This document shows, in pieces, positions 8,395-16,682 of a stretch of DNA of 64,000 bases. Origin of the DNA: Gordonia sp. SL306 (GTDB lineage: Bacteria > Actinomycetota > Actinomycetes > Mycobacteriales > Mycobacteriaceae); the NCBI RefSeq assembly GCF_026625785.1, contig NZ_CP113063.1, positions 3,038,001-3,102,000 of the forward strand, written 5' to 3'. Position numbers and translations under genes: made by a program. The notes under the pieces are model-generated. The model worked only from the letters and a program-made list of their open reading frames with translations. It was not told the origin of the DNA and made no database searches. The stretch's first letter is position 1, and each line of letters starts with the position of its first letter.

Positions 8395-8919
8395 GCGACC
8401 CCTGGACGCGGCGACCGCACGCCGACTCCGAGACGTGCCTTTCACCTATCCCGAGGTCGGGTCCACGGCAGGTGAGTTGCCCGCCGGATACCACCATCTC
8501 TCCCAGACCGTTCAGATCGGTTCCGGCTCCGCGACTTTCATGGCGGCCCGGGATGCCGTGCTGGGCTGGCAGGTCCAGCTCCGTTCGGCAGTGGCGATCA
8601 CGGGTTCGGAGCCGGCAGTGATCGGCGGGGGTGTCGCGGTGCTCTCGCTCGGCATGGGACCCGCGCGGATTCACGCGCCGGTCCGCGTCGTGGACGTCGT
8701 CGACGAGGAACAGCGGGCAGGTTCGCGTATGGGACCCTGCCCGGCCACCCCGAATCCGGTGAGGAACTCTTCGTCGTGGAGATCCAGGACGACGGCAGCG
8801 TCATGTTCACGGTCACCGCGTTCTCGCGACCTCACAGCCGACTGGCGAGGGTGGGAGGCCCGCTGGGCAGGCTGGCCCAGACCGTCATGACGAAGCGCTA
8901 TCTCCGCGCACTCGGGTGA
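8381..8919 (+). pseudogene. DUF1990 family gene with one-base frameshift
   Basis: The reading frame from ATG 8381 gives a good DUF1990 N-terminal two-thirds (AGYHHLSQTVQIGSG, VRVVDVVDEEQRAG). At about 8720 homology moves to the next frame, continuing with the family's most conserved block FAYGTLPGHPESGEE and then TAFSRPHSRLARVGGP to a TGA at 8917-8919. One base is missing in what should be a Gly codon (only GG remains at 8720-8721). The unshifted frame continues with low-complexity sequence to 8890. The gene is therefore broken, unless this is a sequencing error or programmed shifting; no slippery run or stem-loop is obvious. DUF1990 has no established function. Confidence 0.88.
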
Positions 8920-8924
8920 TCGCG

Positions 8925-11303
8925 CTACTCCACACGTCGCTCGGCGTACGCGCGTAGGTTCTCCACCTGCGCCGCGTCGAGAGACGGACGGACCCGTGAG
9001 CGTGCCTCCGCGACATCCTCCGGGCCAACGGTCGCGGCGTCGATGTCGCGCCGCATCGCCGACAGTGCGGCCTCCCGCAACAACGCCGAACAATCGGCGG
9101 CCGAGTAGCCGTCGAGGTCGTCGGCCAGCTCCTCGAGATCCACGCCGTCGGCCAGCGGCACATTGCGGCCCGAGGCGCGCAGGATCTCGGCGCGAGCGGC
9201 CGCATCGGGCGGCGGCACGAAGACCAGACGTTCGAGACGGCCCGGGCGCAACAGGGCCGGATCGATCAGGTCCGGCCGGTTGGTGGCCCCGAGTACCACC
9301 ACATCCTGCAGCGGTTCCACACCGTCGAGCTCGGTCAGCAGGGCGGCTACCACACGATCGCCGACCCCTGAATCGGAGGACTGACCGCGCCGCGGTGCCA
9401 GGGCGTCGATCTCGTCGAGGAAGATCAGCGAGGGCGCCGACTCGCGCGCCCGGTCGAACAGGTCACGCACCGCCTTCTCCGACGACCCGACCCACTTGTC
9501 CATCAGCTCCGCGCCCTTGACCGTGTGCACCGACAACCGGCCCGATGCCGCGAGCGCCCGCACCACGAATGTCTTGCCGCAGCCCGGTGGACCGAACAGC
9601 AGGACACCACGCGGCGGTTCCACGCCGAGCCGGGTGAAGGTGTCCGGATGCTGCAGCGGCCACAGCACGGCCTCGGTCAGCGCCTGCTTGGTCTCCACCA
9701 TGTCGCCGACCTCGTCCAGGGTGAGCGACCCCAGCGCCACCTCCGGTGAATCCATCCGCGAGACCGGGCGGATCACCTCGAGTGCCCCGACCAGGTCGTC
9801 GGTGCGCAACGCGATCCGCGGCTTGTGGTCGGCGGCGGCGGTATCACCCGGCCCGCTCCCGGCGCCGGTCTGATTCGGCCCGCTCGCTGCGCTCCCGGCG
9901 CCGGTCACCCGGGCGGCGGCGCGCAGCGCGGCCTCCCGCGCCAGCGCGGCCAGATCGCCGGCGACGAAACCCGGTGTGCGCGAGGCGATCACGTCGAGGT
10001 TGAGATGCCCTTCGCTGGGGACGTCGGTGAGGATGACGCCCAGCAGCCGGGCGCGCGTGGCCATGTCGGGCAGACCGATGATCAGCTCCCGATCGCACAA
10101 CGACGGATCGCGCAGCCGACTGTCGAGGCGCACGGCCTCCGCCGTCGTCGCGATCAAGGCGATCGTGCCCCCGGGATCACCCGGAGCCGTGTCGCCGCGG
10201 TCGGCGATCGCGGCACGCAACTCGTCGAGGATCAGTGTGGAGACCGGTTCGGCAGGCGCGGGTTCCCTCGGCGCGGGCAACAGCGCGTCGACGTCGGTGA
10301 TCAACAGGACACCGCCGCCGTCACGAAGGTCCGCGATCGCCGACCGGACGGCCTCGAGCCGGGCGCCGGCCTCCAGGGCACCCACGGTCGGCCCGTCGAT
10401 CGTCGTCACCCGGCGATCCGCGCACACCGACCGGGCCATCGTGGCCTTGCCGCCGCCCGCGGGACCGGTGACCAGGACACCCAGACGAGGTGCGGCCCCC
10501 AGCGTCCTCAGCACCTCCGGCTCGTCGAGGGTGATCGTCAGCCACTCGGTGAGTCTGGTGACCTGGCCGTCGAGGCCGACCAGCGTGGAGACCGGGCGGA
10601 CCGCAGTGGTCGACGACGATCCGTGCGAGGTGACACCGGGAGTGGCCGCCCTCCCGGAGGTCCGGCGTGCCGGCGCCGACGGCTGTGACGCCGCGAATCC
10701 CAGTGCCGTCGACGGGAGCGCCGACGGCGGCTCGCCGGCATCGTCCCCTGCCCACAGCACGGCGGTGTTGGTCTGCACGCTGACCGGCCCGGGCGGATCG
10801 GTGGCCGCGACCGTCAGCAGCTCGTTGGTCCAGGTGATGCCGACCGACACCGCGAGGGCCCGGGTGGCCGCACCGGCGGTGAACTCCGGACCGAGATCCC
10901 GCGGCAGCAACGACACGGCGTCGCCGACCGAGACCACCTTGCCGAGGAGCGCGCGTCGCAGCGTCGGTTCGTCGACCGACCGCGTGGCGAGAGCCGAACC
11001 GGAGACCGTGATGCGGGTGGCGCCGTGCACCTGCACCGGTGCCACCACCACCGAAGCGTTCTCCCGGACGCCGGCGTTGGAGAACGTGATGTCGTCGAGC
11101 AGCGCGGTCCCGGTCGGCGTCCCCGGACCGGCATCCGCGACGACCGCCGCGGTCACCCGGGCCCCGGTGATCGAGACCGCATCCCATTCGCGCAGGCCCA
11201 ACGCGGTGAGCACCTCGGAGTGCACACGCACGATCCCGCGGCGCGCATCGGCGGCCGACGGATTCACCCGTGCGGTCAGGGTGAGCTGGACGTTGCCCGG
11301 CAT
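8925..11303 (-). CDS. CDC48/VAT-like AAA ATPase with degenerate first ATPase domain
   Basis: A 792-residue protein: CDC48-N-like domain (1-170), Pro/Ser/Ala linker (180-235), AAA domain 1 (240-500) and AAA domain 2 (510-780). Domain 2 is canonical: Walker A GPPGCGKT near 571, Walker B LIFLDEID near 626, and the second-region-of-homology GATNRPDLIDPALLRPGR. Domain 1 looks inactive: its P-loop reads GPAGGGKA (final Thr/Ser lost) and Walker B reads LITDVDAL (DE lost). The ATG at 11303 shares one base with the pssA stop (TGATG), so it is coupled to phospholipid synthesis genes; I recall the same order around Rv0435c. A longer in-frame extension to 11807 is antisense to pssA and is rejected. Confidence 0.93.
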   Translation of the reverse strand: MPGNVQLTLTARVNPSAADARRGIVRVHSEVLTALGLREWDAVSITGARVTAAVVADAGPGTPTGTALLDDITFSNAGVRENASVVVAPVQVHGATRITVSGSALATRSVDEPTLRRALLGKVVSVGDAVSLLPRDLGPEFTAGAATRALAVSVGITWTNELLTVAATDPPGPVSVQTNTAVLWAGDDAGEPPSALPSTALGFAASQPSAPARRTSGRAATPGVTSHGSSSTTAVRPVSTLVGLDGQVTRLTEWLTITLDEPEVLRTLGAAPRLGVLVTGPAGGGKATMARSVCADRRVTTIDGPTVGALEAGARLEAVRSAIADLRDGGGVLLITDVDALLPAPREPAPAEPVSTLILDELRAAIADRGDTAPGDPGGTIALIATTAEAVRLDSRLRDPSLCDRELIIGLPDMATRARLLGVILTDVPSEGHLNLDVIASRTPGFVAGDLAALAREAALRAAARVTGAGSAASGPNQTGAGSGPGDTAAADHKPRIALRTDDLVGALEVIRPVSRMDSPEVALGSLTLDEVGDMVETKQALTEAVLWPLQHPDTFTRLGVEPPRGVLLFGPPGCGKTFVVRALAASGRLSVHTVKGAELMDKWVGSSEKAVRDLFDRARESAPSLIFLDEIDALAPRRGQSSDSGVGDRVVAALLTELDGVEPLQDVVVLGATNRPDLIDPALLRPGRLERLVFVPPPDAAARAEILRASGRNVPLADGVDLEELADDLDGYSAADCSALLREAALSAMRRDIDAATVGPEDVAEARSRVRPSLDAAQVENLRAYAERRVE

Positions 11304-12409
11304 CAGTGGTTCTCCTGGCTCGATGGGTCGTCCGGGGACTCGGGCGGCGACTCGGGTGGGGGCGCTACGTCGGTGGCGGGGTCGTCGGGCGCCGGGCCGT
11401 CGGGCGCCGCGACCACACCGGTCGGACGCCGGAGCCCGAGCCTGGCCTGCGACTTGCCGCCGGTGGTCAGCCGTCGCCTGCGCCCCGGCTGCGCGCGGGC
11501 GATGGCCCGACGTTGCGCTCGACGTTCGGCGGGGTGATCCTCCCAGTGCTCGGGACGCTCCGCGACCCAGCGCCGGTTGCGCCACGCGAACGGGATGTGC
11601 AGCAGGTAACCGACGATGGCGATGATCATCAGGACGTACGGGAACGTCAGCAACAGCGCCGCGCCGATGGCGACGACGATGAGTAGACCGGCCAGCGCAC
11701 GCGGCGGCACCGACGCCGCCTTGAGAGATGCCGTCGGCACCCGGCTGACGGCCAGCAGCGCCACGAACACCAGCCATCCGCCCACCACGGGTACCGAGGT
11801 CCACCACCCGGAACCGAACTGCTGCGACAACCCGATCGGCAGCAGCGCGATGATCGCGGCCGCGGGTGCCGGCACGCCGATGAAGAAGTCGCGGGTGAAG
11901 CCGGGTGCCTCGTCGTCGTCGAGCAGGGTGTTGAACCGCGCCAGACGAAGCACGATCGCGCAGCAGTAGATCAGGGTGAACGCCCAGCCGATGTCCTCGT
12001 CGGGCATCAGGTGCAGGTACACGATCAGTGCCGGTACGACGCCGAAGTTGATGGCGTCGGCGAGCGAGTCGATCTCGGCGCCCATCCTGGTGGTCGCGCC
12101 CATCATCCGCGCGACCCGGCCGTCGAGGCCGTCGAGCAGGGCCGCGGCCACCACGAGGCCCATCGCCGCATTGATGTCGCCGGTGCCGGTCACCCGGATG
12201 GCCGTCAGACCGGCACAGATCGCGAGGATGGTGAGCGCCGACGGTACGAACATGCGGCCGACGGCGGCCTGTTTGGCGAAGCGGGCGCGCTCGGACTGCG
12301 CCCGGGCCGGTGGGTGTGGCGAGGTCGCGGTGCTGCGGGCGCGTCGCGTCGCGTGGGTGGTCGGGGTGCGATGCGACGTCGAGCGCTCAGGCCTGCGGGT
12401 GTTCGGCAT
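11303..12409 (-). CDS. pssA: CDP-diacylglycerol-serine O-phosphatidyltransferase
   Basis: A 368-residue membrane enzyme that makes phosphatidylserine from CDP-diacylglycerol and L-serine. The CDP-alcohol phosphotransferase motif DG-x2-AR-x8-G-x3-D-x3-D is complete (DGRVARMMGATTRMGAEID then SLAD, around residues 95-118). About eight hydrophobic segments follow. The N-terminal 50 residues are basic and Thr/Arg/Pro rich and the last 90 residues are Arg-rich then Pro/Asp/Glu-rich, so both ends are longer than in the roughly 280-residue typical enzyme. It lies three bases downstream of psd, which uses its product. Confidence 0.94.
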   Translation of the reverse strand: MPNTRRPERSTSHRTPTTHATRRARSTATSPHPPARAQSERARFAKQAAVGRMFVPSALTILAICAGLTAIRVTGTGDINAAMGLVVAAALLDGLDGRVARMMGATTRMGAEIDSLADAINFGVVPALIVYLHLMPDEDIGWAFTLIYCCAIVLRLARFNTLLDDDEAPGFTRDFFIGVPAPAAAIIALLPIGLSQQFGSGWWTSVPVVGGWLVFVALLAVSRVPTASLKAASVPPRALAGLLIVVAIGAALLLTFPYVLMIIAIVGYLLHIPFAWRNRRWVAERPEHWEDHPAERRAQRRAIARAQPGRRRRLTTGGKSQARLGLRRPTGVVAAPDGPAPDDPATDVAPPPESPPESPDDPSSQENH

Positions 12410-12412
12410 GGC

Positions 12413-13135
12413 TCAGTCCAGGGCCGCGAAGACGGTTTCGGCACCGACCGCACGTTGTCCGACGCGCACCAGCGGCACCGACCCGACGGGTAGGTAGACG
12501 TCGACGCGCGACCCGAACCGGATCAGCCCGTACGTGTCCCCGACGGCGATGCGCTCTCCGACGACGGGATCGCAGACGATGCGTCGGGCGAGCAGCCCGG
12601 CGATCTGCACGACGGCGATGTCGCGGGTGGTCTGTGGCCCGACCGGGCAGCTCAGTGTCATCGTCGTGCGCTCGTTGACGCTGCTGGCCTCCGGGAGATC
12701 TGCCGACACGAACGATCCGGGCGTGTGCGTCACCGAGGTGACGGTGCCCGTGATCGGCACCCGCTGGACGTGCACGTCGAAGATGGACAGGAACGTCGAG
12801 ACCCGCGGTAGCGGGTCGTCGCCCAGACCCGCCTCGGGTGGCGGTACGGCCTCGTCCACCAGGGCGATGGTGCCGTCGGCCGGCGCCACGACCGCACCGG
12901 TGGCGATCGGTGGCACGCGGGAGGGATGGCGGAAGAATGCGGCGCAGGCGGCGGCGGTGAGCGCGGCCGGCCGGGCGATCCACGGATGGCGGCGTCCGAC
13001 GATCGCAATCGCGGCGGGTCCCGCGACAAAGGGCAGTCCGGCCCGGTGAACCGGGGGAATGGTCTCGCGCGCCAGGTCGATGAGATGACCTGCTCCGCTG
13101 CGCGTTCCGTCCGGACGCGGGCGCCTGGCCACCAT
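12413..13135 (-). CDS. psd: Phosphatidylserine decarboxylase proenzyme
   Basis: A 240-residue PSD-A (short, archaeal-type) enzyme that converts phosphatidylserine to phosphatidylethanolamine. Seen are the conserved VVAPADGTI, FLSIFDVHVQRVP and VNERTTM blocks and the C-terminal IRFGSRVDVYLP, whose Gly-Ser is the self-cleavage site giving the pyruvoyl cofactor. Start choice: a strong AGGAGG lies at 13138-13143, only three bases from ATG 13135 but six from the next codon GTG 13132, so translation may begin at either. A longer in-frame extension to 13252 is Arg-rich and not homologous. It is followed by pssA. Confidence 0.93.
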   Translation of the reverse strand: MVARRPRPDGTRSGAGHLIDLARETIPPVHRAGLPFVAGPAAIAIVGRRHPWIARPAALTAAACAAFFRHPSRVPPIATGAVVAPADGTIALVDEAVPPPEAGLGDDPLPRVSTFLSIFDVHVQRVPITGTVTSVTHTPGSFVSADLPEASSVNERTTMTLSCPVGPQTTRDIAVVQIAGLLARRIVCDPVVGERIAVGDTYGLIRFGSRVDVYLPVGSVPLVRVGQRAVGAETVFAALD

Positions 13136-13283
13136 CAACCTCCTGTTGCGACAAAACGGGTGTGCGTTCGGCACGTGCGGGCCCGCTCGTCTCAGCTTAG
13201 AGCGTGCCCGGCGGCGCTTCCGGTCTCGTCGCGCTTCGGCGACTTCCGTCACTGCACGGCGATGTCTCGGCGCCGACGACGTC

Positions 13284-14498
13284 TCACAGGACGATGACGT
13301 CGACCGCGGATCCAGCGGCCACCGACTCGGTCTCGGCGGGGACGTCGATCAATGCGTCTGCCCTGGCCAGGTAGCGCAGGTGATGCGAAGCCGGTGGGCC
13401 GATCGGGTCCACGACGGGAGTGCCGTCGTCGCCGTTGCCGAGGACCCCGCGCAGGAACTGCCGTTTTCCTCCGGGGGAGCGGATGTCGGTGGTGAGGTGC
13501 GCGGTGACCCGCGGGCGCTGCGACGGCAATCCCATCGCCGCGCGCAGCGGTGGGCGGATGAACACCTCGAACGACACGAGTGAACTCACCGGATTGCCCG
13601 GCAGCGTGACGATCGGAACCCGACGACCGCCGGGAGCGGAGTAATGACCGCATCCCTGTGGCATCCCGGGCTGCATCGCGACCTTGGTGAACTCGACGCC
13701 GGTGCCGGTCAGGGCATCTTTCACCACCTCGAAGGCGCCGGCACTCACCCCACCCGAGGTGATGATGACGTCGGCGTCATCGCTGATCTCGTCGAGTCGT
13801 GCGCGGAAGGCATCCACGTCGTCGGTGACATAGTGCAGGTGGGTGGCGTCGGCGCCCGCCTCGCGTGCCGACGCCGTCAGCATCGGACCGTTGGACTCGT
13901 AGATCTGTCCGTATCGCAGCGGTTCGCCGGGCGTCACCAGTTCGGAGCCGGTCGACAGCACGACGACCCGCAACCGTGGTCGCACCGACACCTCGGTGAT
14001 GCCGAGCGCGGCGAGCAGGCCGATCTGCGGAGGACCGAGGCGGATGCCCGCGGGTATCGCCGCCTCGCCGGCCTCGATGTCGGAGCCGGCCCGGCGGATG
14101 TGTCTTCCCGGCGGCACCGACGCCCGGATCGCGACCCGGTCGACCGCGCCGTCGGTGGCCTCCACCGGGACCACGGCATCGGCACCCACCGGCATCGGCG
14201 CGCCGGTCATGATCCGATGAGCGGTCCCCGGGACCAACGTCAGCCGGTCGGTACGTCCCGCCGGGATATCCTGTTCCACCGGCAGTCGGACCGGGGATTC
14301 GTCTGTGGCCGAAGAGATCTCATCGGCGATCACGGCATACCCGTCCATCGCCGAGTTGTCGAATCCGGGCAGTCCCATCGGTGCGACGACCTCGGCCGCC
14401 GTCACGCACCCGAGGGCATCGACGACACGCGCAGTCGCGGGATCGGGGAGACCGAACAACGCGGCGACAATGGCCTGGTGATCCGACACCGATCGCAT
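13284..14498 (-). CDS. moeA: Molybdopterin molybdenumtransferase
   Basis: A 404-residue MoeA protein, which inserts molybdate into adenylylated molybdopterin to make Mo-cofactor. Visible blocks are PMGLPGFDNSAMDGYAV (domain with conserved Asn and Asp), GPPQIGLLAALGI, VVLSTGSEL, GQIYESN, IITSGGVSAG and LPGNPVSS (substrate binding), plus a C-terminal beta domain. The start ATG 14498 is chosen because homology starts there; a longer frame to 14609 runs into the divergent HAD gene. Mycobacteria carry two moeA genes and gene order here resembles moeA2. The 148 bp between it and psd hold no recognisable gene. Confidence 0.94.
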   Translation of the reverse strand: MRSVSDHQAIVAALFGLPDPATARVVDALGCVTAAEVVAPMGLPGFDNSAMDGYAVIADEISSATDESPVRLPVEQDIPAGRTDRLTLVPGTAHRIMTGAPMPVGADAVVPVEATDGAVDRVAIRASVPPGRHIRRAGSDIEAGEAAIPAGIRLGPPQIGLLAALGITEVSVRPRLRVVVLSTGSELVTPGEPLRYGQIYESNGPMLTASAREAGADATHLHYVTDDVDAFRARLDEISDDADVIITSGGVSAGAFEVVKDALTGTGVEFTKVAMQPGMPQGCGHYSAPGGRRVPIVTLPGNPVSSLVSFEVFIRPPLRAAMGLPSQRPRVTAHLTTDIRSPGGKRQFLRGVLGNGDDGTPVVDPIGPPASHHLRYLARADALIDVPAETESVAAGSAVDVIVL

Positions 14499-14565
14499 CC
14501 GCCCAGCATGCCATCCGGGCCCGTCGACCGTGCAGGGTGCCGCTGACGGGTCTAGATTTTTGAGC

Positions 14566-15366
14566 ATGACTCTCGGGTTGCTGCTGGACATCGACGGGGT
14601 GTTGGTCACCTCGTGGAAAGCGCTGCCGGGAGCGGTGGAGGCGGCTGCCGAACTGGCTGAGCAGGGCTATCCGCGGATGTTCCTGACCAACACCACCTCG
14701 CGCTCCCGCGGCGAGATCGCCCAGGCGCTCAACGACTGCGGTTTCGACGTCGCCGCCGACGAGATCCTCACCGCGGCCAAACTGACCGCTGAATATCTCA
14801 CCGCGAATCACCCGGGCAAGCGAGCGTGGGTGCTCAACGAGGGCCCCATCGCCGAGGACATGACCGGGGTCGAGCTGATCGACGAACCGGGCCGGGCGCA
14901 GGTGGTGGTCCTCGGCGGCGCGGGTCCGGTGTTCGATCACCGCGCCCTGTCGCAGGTCCTCGAGCTGATGGTCGCCGGGGTGCCGGTGGTCGCGATGCAC
15001 CGGTCGATGACCTGGTCAACCGCGGACGGCCTCAGCATCGACACCGGCGTCTATCTCGAGGGCCTGGAGAAGGCGGCCGGACGGAAGATCAAGGCGATCG
15101 GCAAGCCGTCGCCGCTCGGGTTCCGTGCCGCGGTCGAGCTGATGCAACTCGAGCCCACGCAGGTCGTGATGGTGGGCGACGACATGCACAACGATGTGCT
15201 CGGTGCCCAGGCCGCCGCTCTCATCGGGGTGCTCGTGCGCACGGGGAAATTCCGCGACGACGCGCTACGGGCTTTGCAACGCGACGAATTCGGCCCGGTT
15301 CCGGATCACATCGTGGACTCGATCGCGGATCTGCCCGCCCTGATGCAGAAGCTCTCCGACCGGTAG
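14566..15366 (+). CDS. HAD-IIA family phosphatase (LHPP/HDHD2-like)
   Basis: A 266-residue haloacid dehalogenase superfamily hydrolase. Motif I is LLLDIDGVLV (residues 4-13, nucleophile first Asp), motif II FLTNTTSRSR, motif III lysine in IGKPSPLGF, and motif IV VMVGDDMHNDVLGA. The cap between motifs II and III is the alpha/beta type of subclass IIA, as in phospholysine phosphohistidine inorganic pyrophosphate phosphatase and NagD relatives. The true substrate is unknown. ATG 14566 fits the motif I position; no clear ribosome-binding site is present, so a leaderless message is possible. It diverges from moeA with a 67-bp gap. Confidence 0.9.
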   Translation: MTLGLLLDIDGVLVTSWKALPGAVEAAAELAEQGYPRMFLTNTTSRSRGEIAQALNDCGFDVAADEILTAAKLTAEYLTANHPGKRAWVLNEGPIAEDMTGVELIDEPGRAQVVVLGGAGPVFDHRALSQVLELMVAGVPVVAMHRSMTWSTADGLSIDTGVYLEGLEKAAGRKIKAIGKPSPLGFRAAVELMQLEPTQVVMVGDDMHNDVLGAQAAALIGVLVRTGKFRDDALRALQRDEFGPVPDHIVDSIADLPALMQKLSDR

Positions 15367-15400
15367 TTTCCTGCCGGTCGACTAGCCGCGCTAACTCTGT

Positions 15401-15447
15401 CGGTCGAGTAGCCGCACGAGCGTAGCGAGCCGGCGTATCGAGCCCCC
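15401..15447. repeat. Dispersed intergenic repeat, copy 1
   Basis: About 45 bp with TCGAGTAG at one end and CGTATCGAG at the other and a GAGCGTAGCGAG core. Copies 2 and 3 lie at 25996-26041 and 29762-29808. A partial copy (GGTCGACTAGCCGCG) lies 25 bp upstream at about 15376-15390. It sits between convergent genes. Confidence 0.85.
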
Positions 15448-15451
15448 CGCG

Positions 15452-15925
15452 TCAGGCAGCCCGTGCCGCCGACGACTCCGCGGTCCGCTTGATCTTCTCG
15501 AGGGTCTCGGCCATGCCCAGCTTGAGCTCTGCCTCGAAGTTGGTGGTCCCGCCCATCATCTTGTCGACCAGGAACGACGACACCTTGGTGGTGCCGTTGC
15601 CGACCTCACGCTTCTCGGTCAGGCGAACGCCCGCACCGGAGGGCTCGATGGTGTAGCTCCACACCGTGCGGTTCTCGGCCACGCGGAACGCCAGTTCCTT
15701 GGCGGGGGAGAAGCGGACCACCTTCGCCGTCGTCGGCCACACCAGCGGGCCACGACGATTGATGTTCAGCGACCTCGTGCCCAATCCGATCGTTCCGCCC
15801 CGGATGATCATCTTCTTGCACTGCGGGCTCCACTCGCCCATGCGCTTGAGGTCGGAGATCACCGCCCAGACGTCCTCTGCGGAGGCGTTGATGTCGATGG
15901 ATTCCTCGATCAGCGGCGCGGCCAT
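15452..15925 (-). CDS. SRPBCC (polyketide cyclase/START-fold) protein
   Basis: A 157-residue SRPBCC-fold protein (IEESIDINASAEDVWAVISDL start, long C-terminal helix KLGMAETLEKIKRTAE). The family forms a deep hydrophobic pocket for lipids or aromatic compounds; no catalytic signature lets me pick a substrate. It is soluble, with no signal peptide. The ATG at 15925 has a good GAGGGGA ribosome-binding site six bases upstream, so the longer in-frame version to 15982 is rejected. It converges with the HAD gene, separated by the dispersed repeat. Confidence 0.88.
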   Translation of the reverse strand: MAAPLIEESIDINASAEDVWAVISDLKRMGEWSPQCKKMIIRGGTIGLGTRSLNINRRGPLVWPTTAKVVRFSPAKELAFRVAENRTVWSYTIEPSGAGVRLTEKREVGNGTTKVSSFLVDKMMGGTTNFEAELKLGMAETLEKIKRTAESSAARAA

Positions 15926-16034
15926 GGTGTTCCCCTCGTGTCGTCGACCAGTCAGCGATGACCCTAAGAGCTTATTGAGCAACCGTCAATAGCCGGCAAC
16001 GCTCGTCGATCGGGCACACAACCCCGCCGACTGT

Positions 16035-16140
16035 GCGCAGTTTCCCGCCGATCGGGCGCTCCAGCGCACGCTCGACGATGATCTGTGCACGCTCGACGAA
16101 GATCTGTGCACGCTCGACGAGGATGTGGGCACGATCGGCG
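16035..16140. repeat. 21-bp repeat array, locus A
   Basis: One plus-orientation unit (16035-16055, GCGCAGTTTCCCGCCGATCGG) is followed by three head-to-tail units in the opposite orientation at 16066-16086, 16087-16107 and 16108-16128 (GCACGCTCGACGA core) and a decayed fourth. The plus-orientation unit matches the array at 50418-50480. The array lies in the 266-bp stretch between the SRPBCC gene and the DUF350 gene, in which I see no gene. Confidence 0.88.
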
Positions 16141-16191
16141 GGGTGGGGAAACCGGGGGACGCGCAGTCTCGTCGCGCCCGGCATCAGCCCG

Positions 16192-16620
16192 TCAGAAACT
16201 CAGCGCCGCGCCGATCACTGCGCCGACCCCGACGAACACGGCACCGCAGATCCAGCCGGCCGGATGCTCGTCGTCGTCGAGCAGCAGGGTGCCCAGTTTG
16301 CCCGGCGTCAGCCAGTCGATCAGCACGAACGACCACATCATCACCGCGATGGCCAGCACCGTGTACGCGACCGTGTACAGGACGCCGCGCCACAGTTCGA
16401 GCGTCACCGAGTCGCGGACCCCCGCGACCATCACTATGGACAACCCGATCACCTGCGCGGTCGCCAGCATCACTGCGTTCCGGTTGTGGTCGAGCCAGAT
16501 GAGGTTGCGCAATCGGCCGGGTGTGACGAGATCGAGAGCCGCGAACCCGAGGACGAGGACGGCGACTCCGACGATGCTGTATGCGGCGGCAGCTCCGAGG
16601 TTGTCGCGCAGTAGGTCCAT
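16192..16620 (-). CDS. DUF350 family membrane protein
   Basis: A 142-residue protein with four hydrophobic helices, DUF350 family. The two halves repeat the same theme: LDLVTPGRLRNLIW in the first and LIDWLTPGKLGTLLL in the second, showing the internal duplication of this family. It is a paralogue of the protein at 37366-37791 (shared TPG-x-L signatures and HNRNA/DRNRN motif after helix 1). Family members sit with membrane-stress and polyamine-related genes in other bacteria, but the molecular role is unknown. This copy stands alone, upstream of monooxygenase genes with a 62-bp gap. Confidence 0.88.
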   Translation of the reverse strand: MDLLRDNLGAAAAYSIVGVAVLVLGFAALDLVTPGRLRNLIWLDHNRNAVMLATAQVIGLSIVMVAGVRDSVTLELWRGVLYTVAYTVLAIAVMMWSFVLIDWLTPGKLGTLLLDDDEHPAGWICGAVFVGVGAVIGAALSF

Positions 16621-16682
16621 CGTCGCTCCCGTCCCTGATCACCTGCCGCCAGGTGTCGTGTGCTGTAGGAGAACAGTAGCGA

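Noticed and set aside
9976..11625. 549-codon plus-strand open frame over the AAA ATPase gene
   Set aside because: Low-complexity Ser/Arg/Ala product with no family; it is the antisense shadow of a well-supported gene in GC-rich DNA.
13136..13283. N-terminal extension of psd to 13252
   Set aside because: Arg-rich, non-homologous, and a strong AGGAGG lies at the shorter start.
15972..16184. 70-codon minus-strand frame with a seven-residue repeat over array A
   Set aside because: The 21-bp period makes a heptad-like peptide automatically; no ribosome-binding site and array B would encode a different one, so it is treated as noncoding repeat.
16621..16682. CACCTG-CCGC-CAGGTG hairpin between the DUF350 and NtaA-like genes
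   Set aside because: Only 6-bp arms, no U-run, and both genes read the same way, so termination or regulation is not supported.
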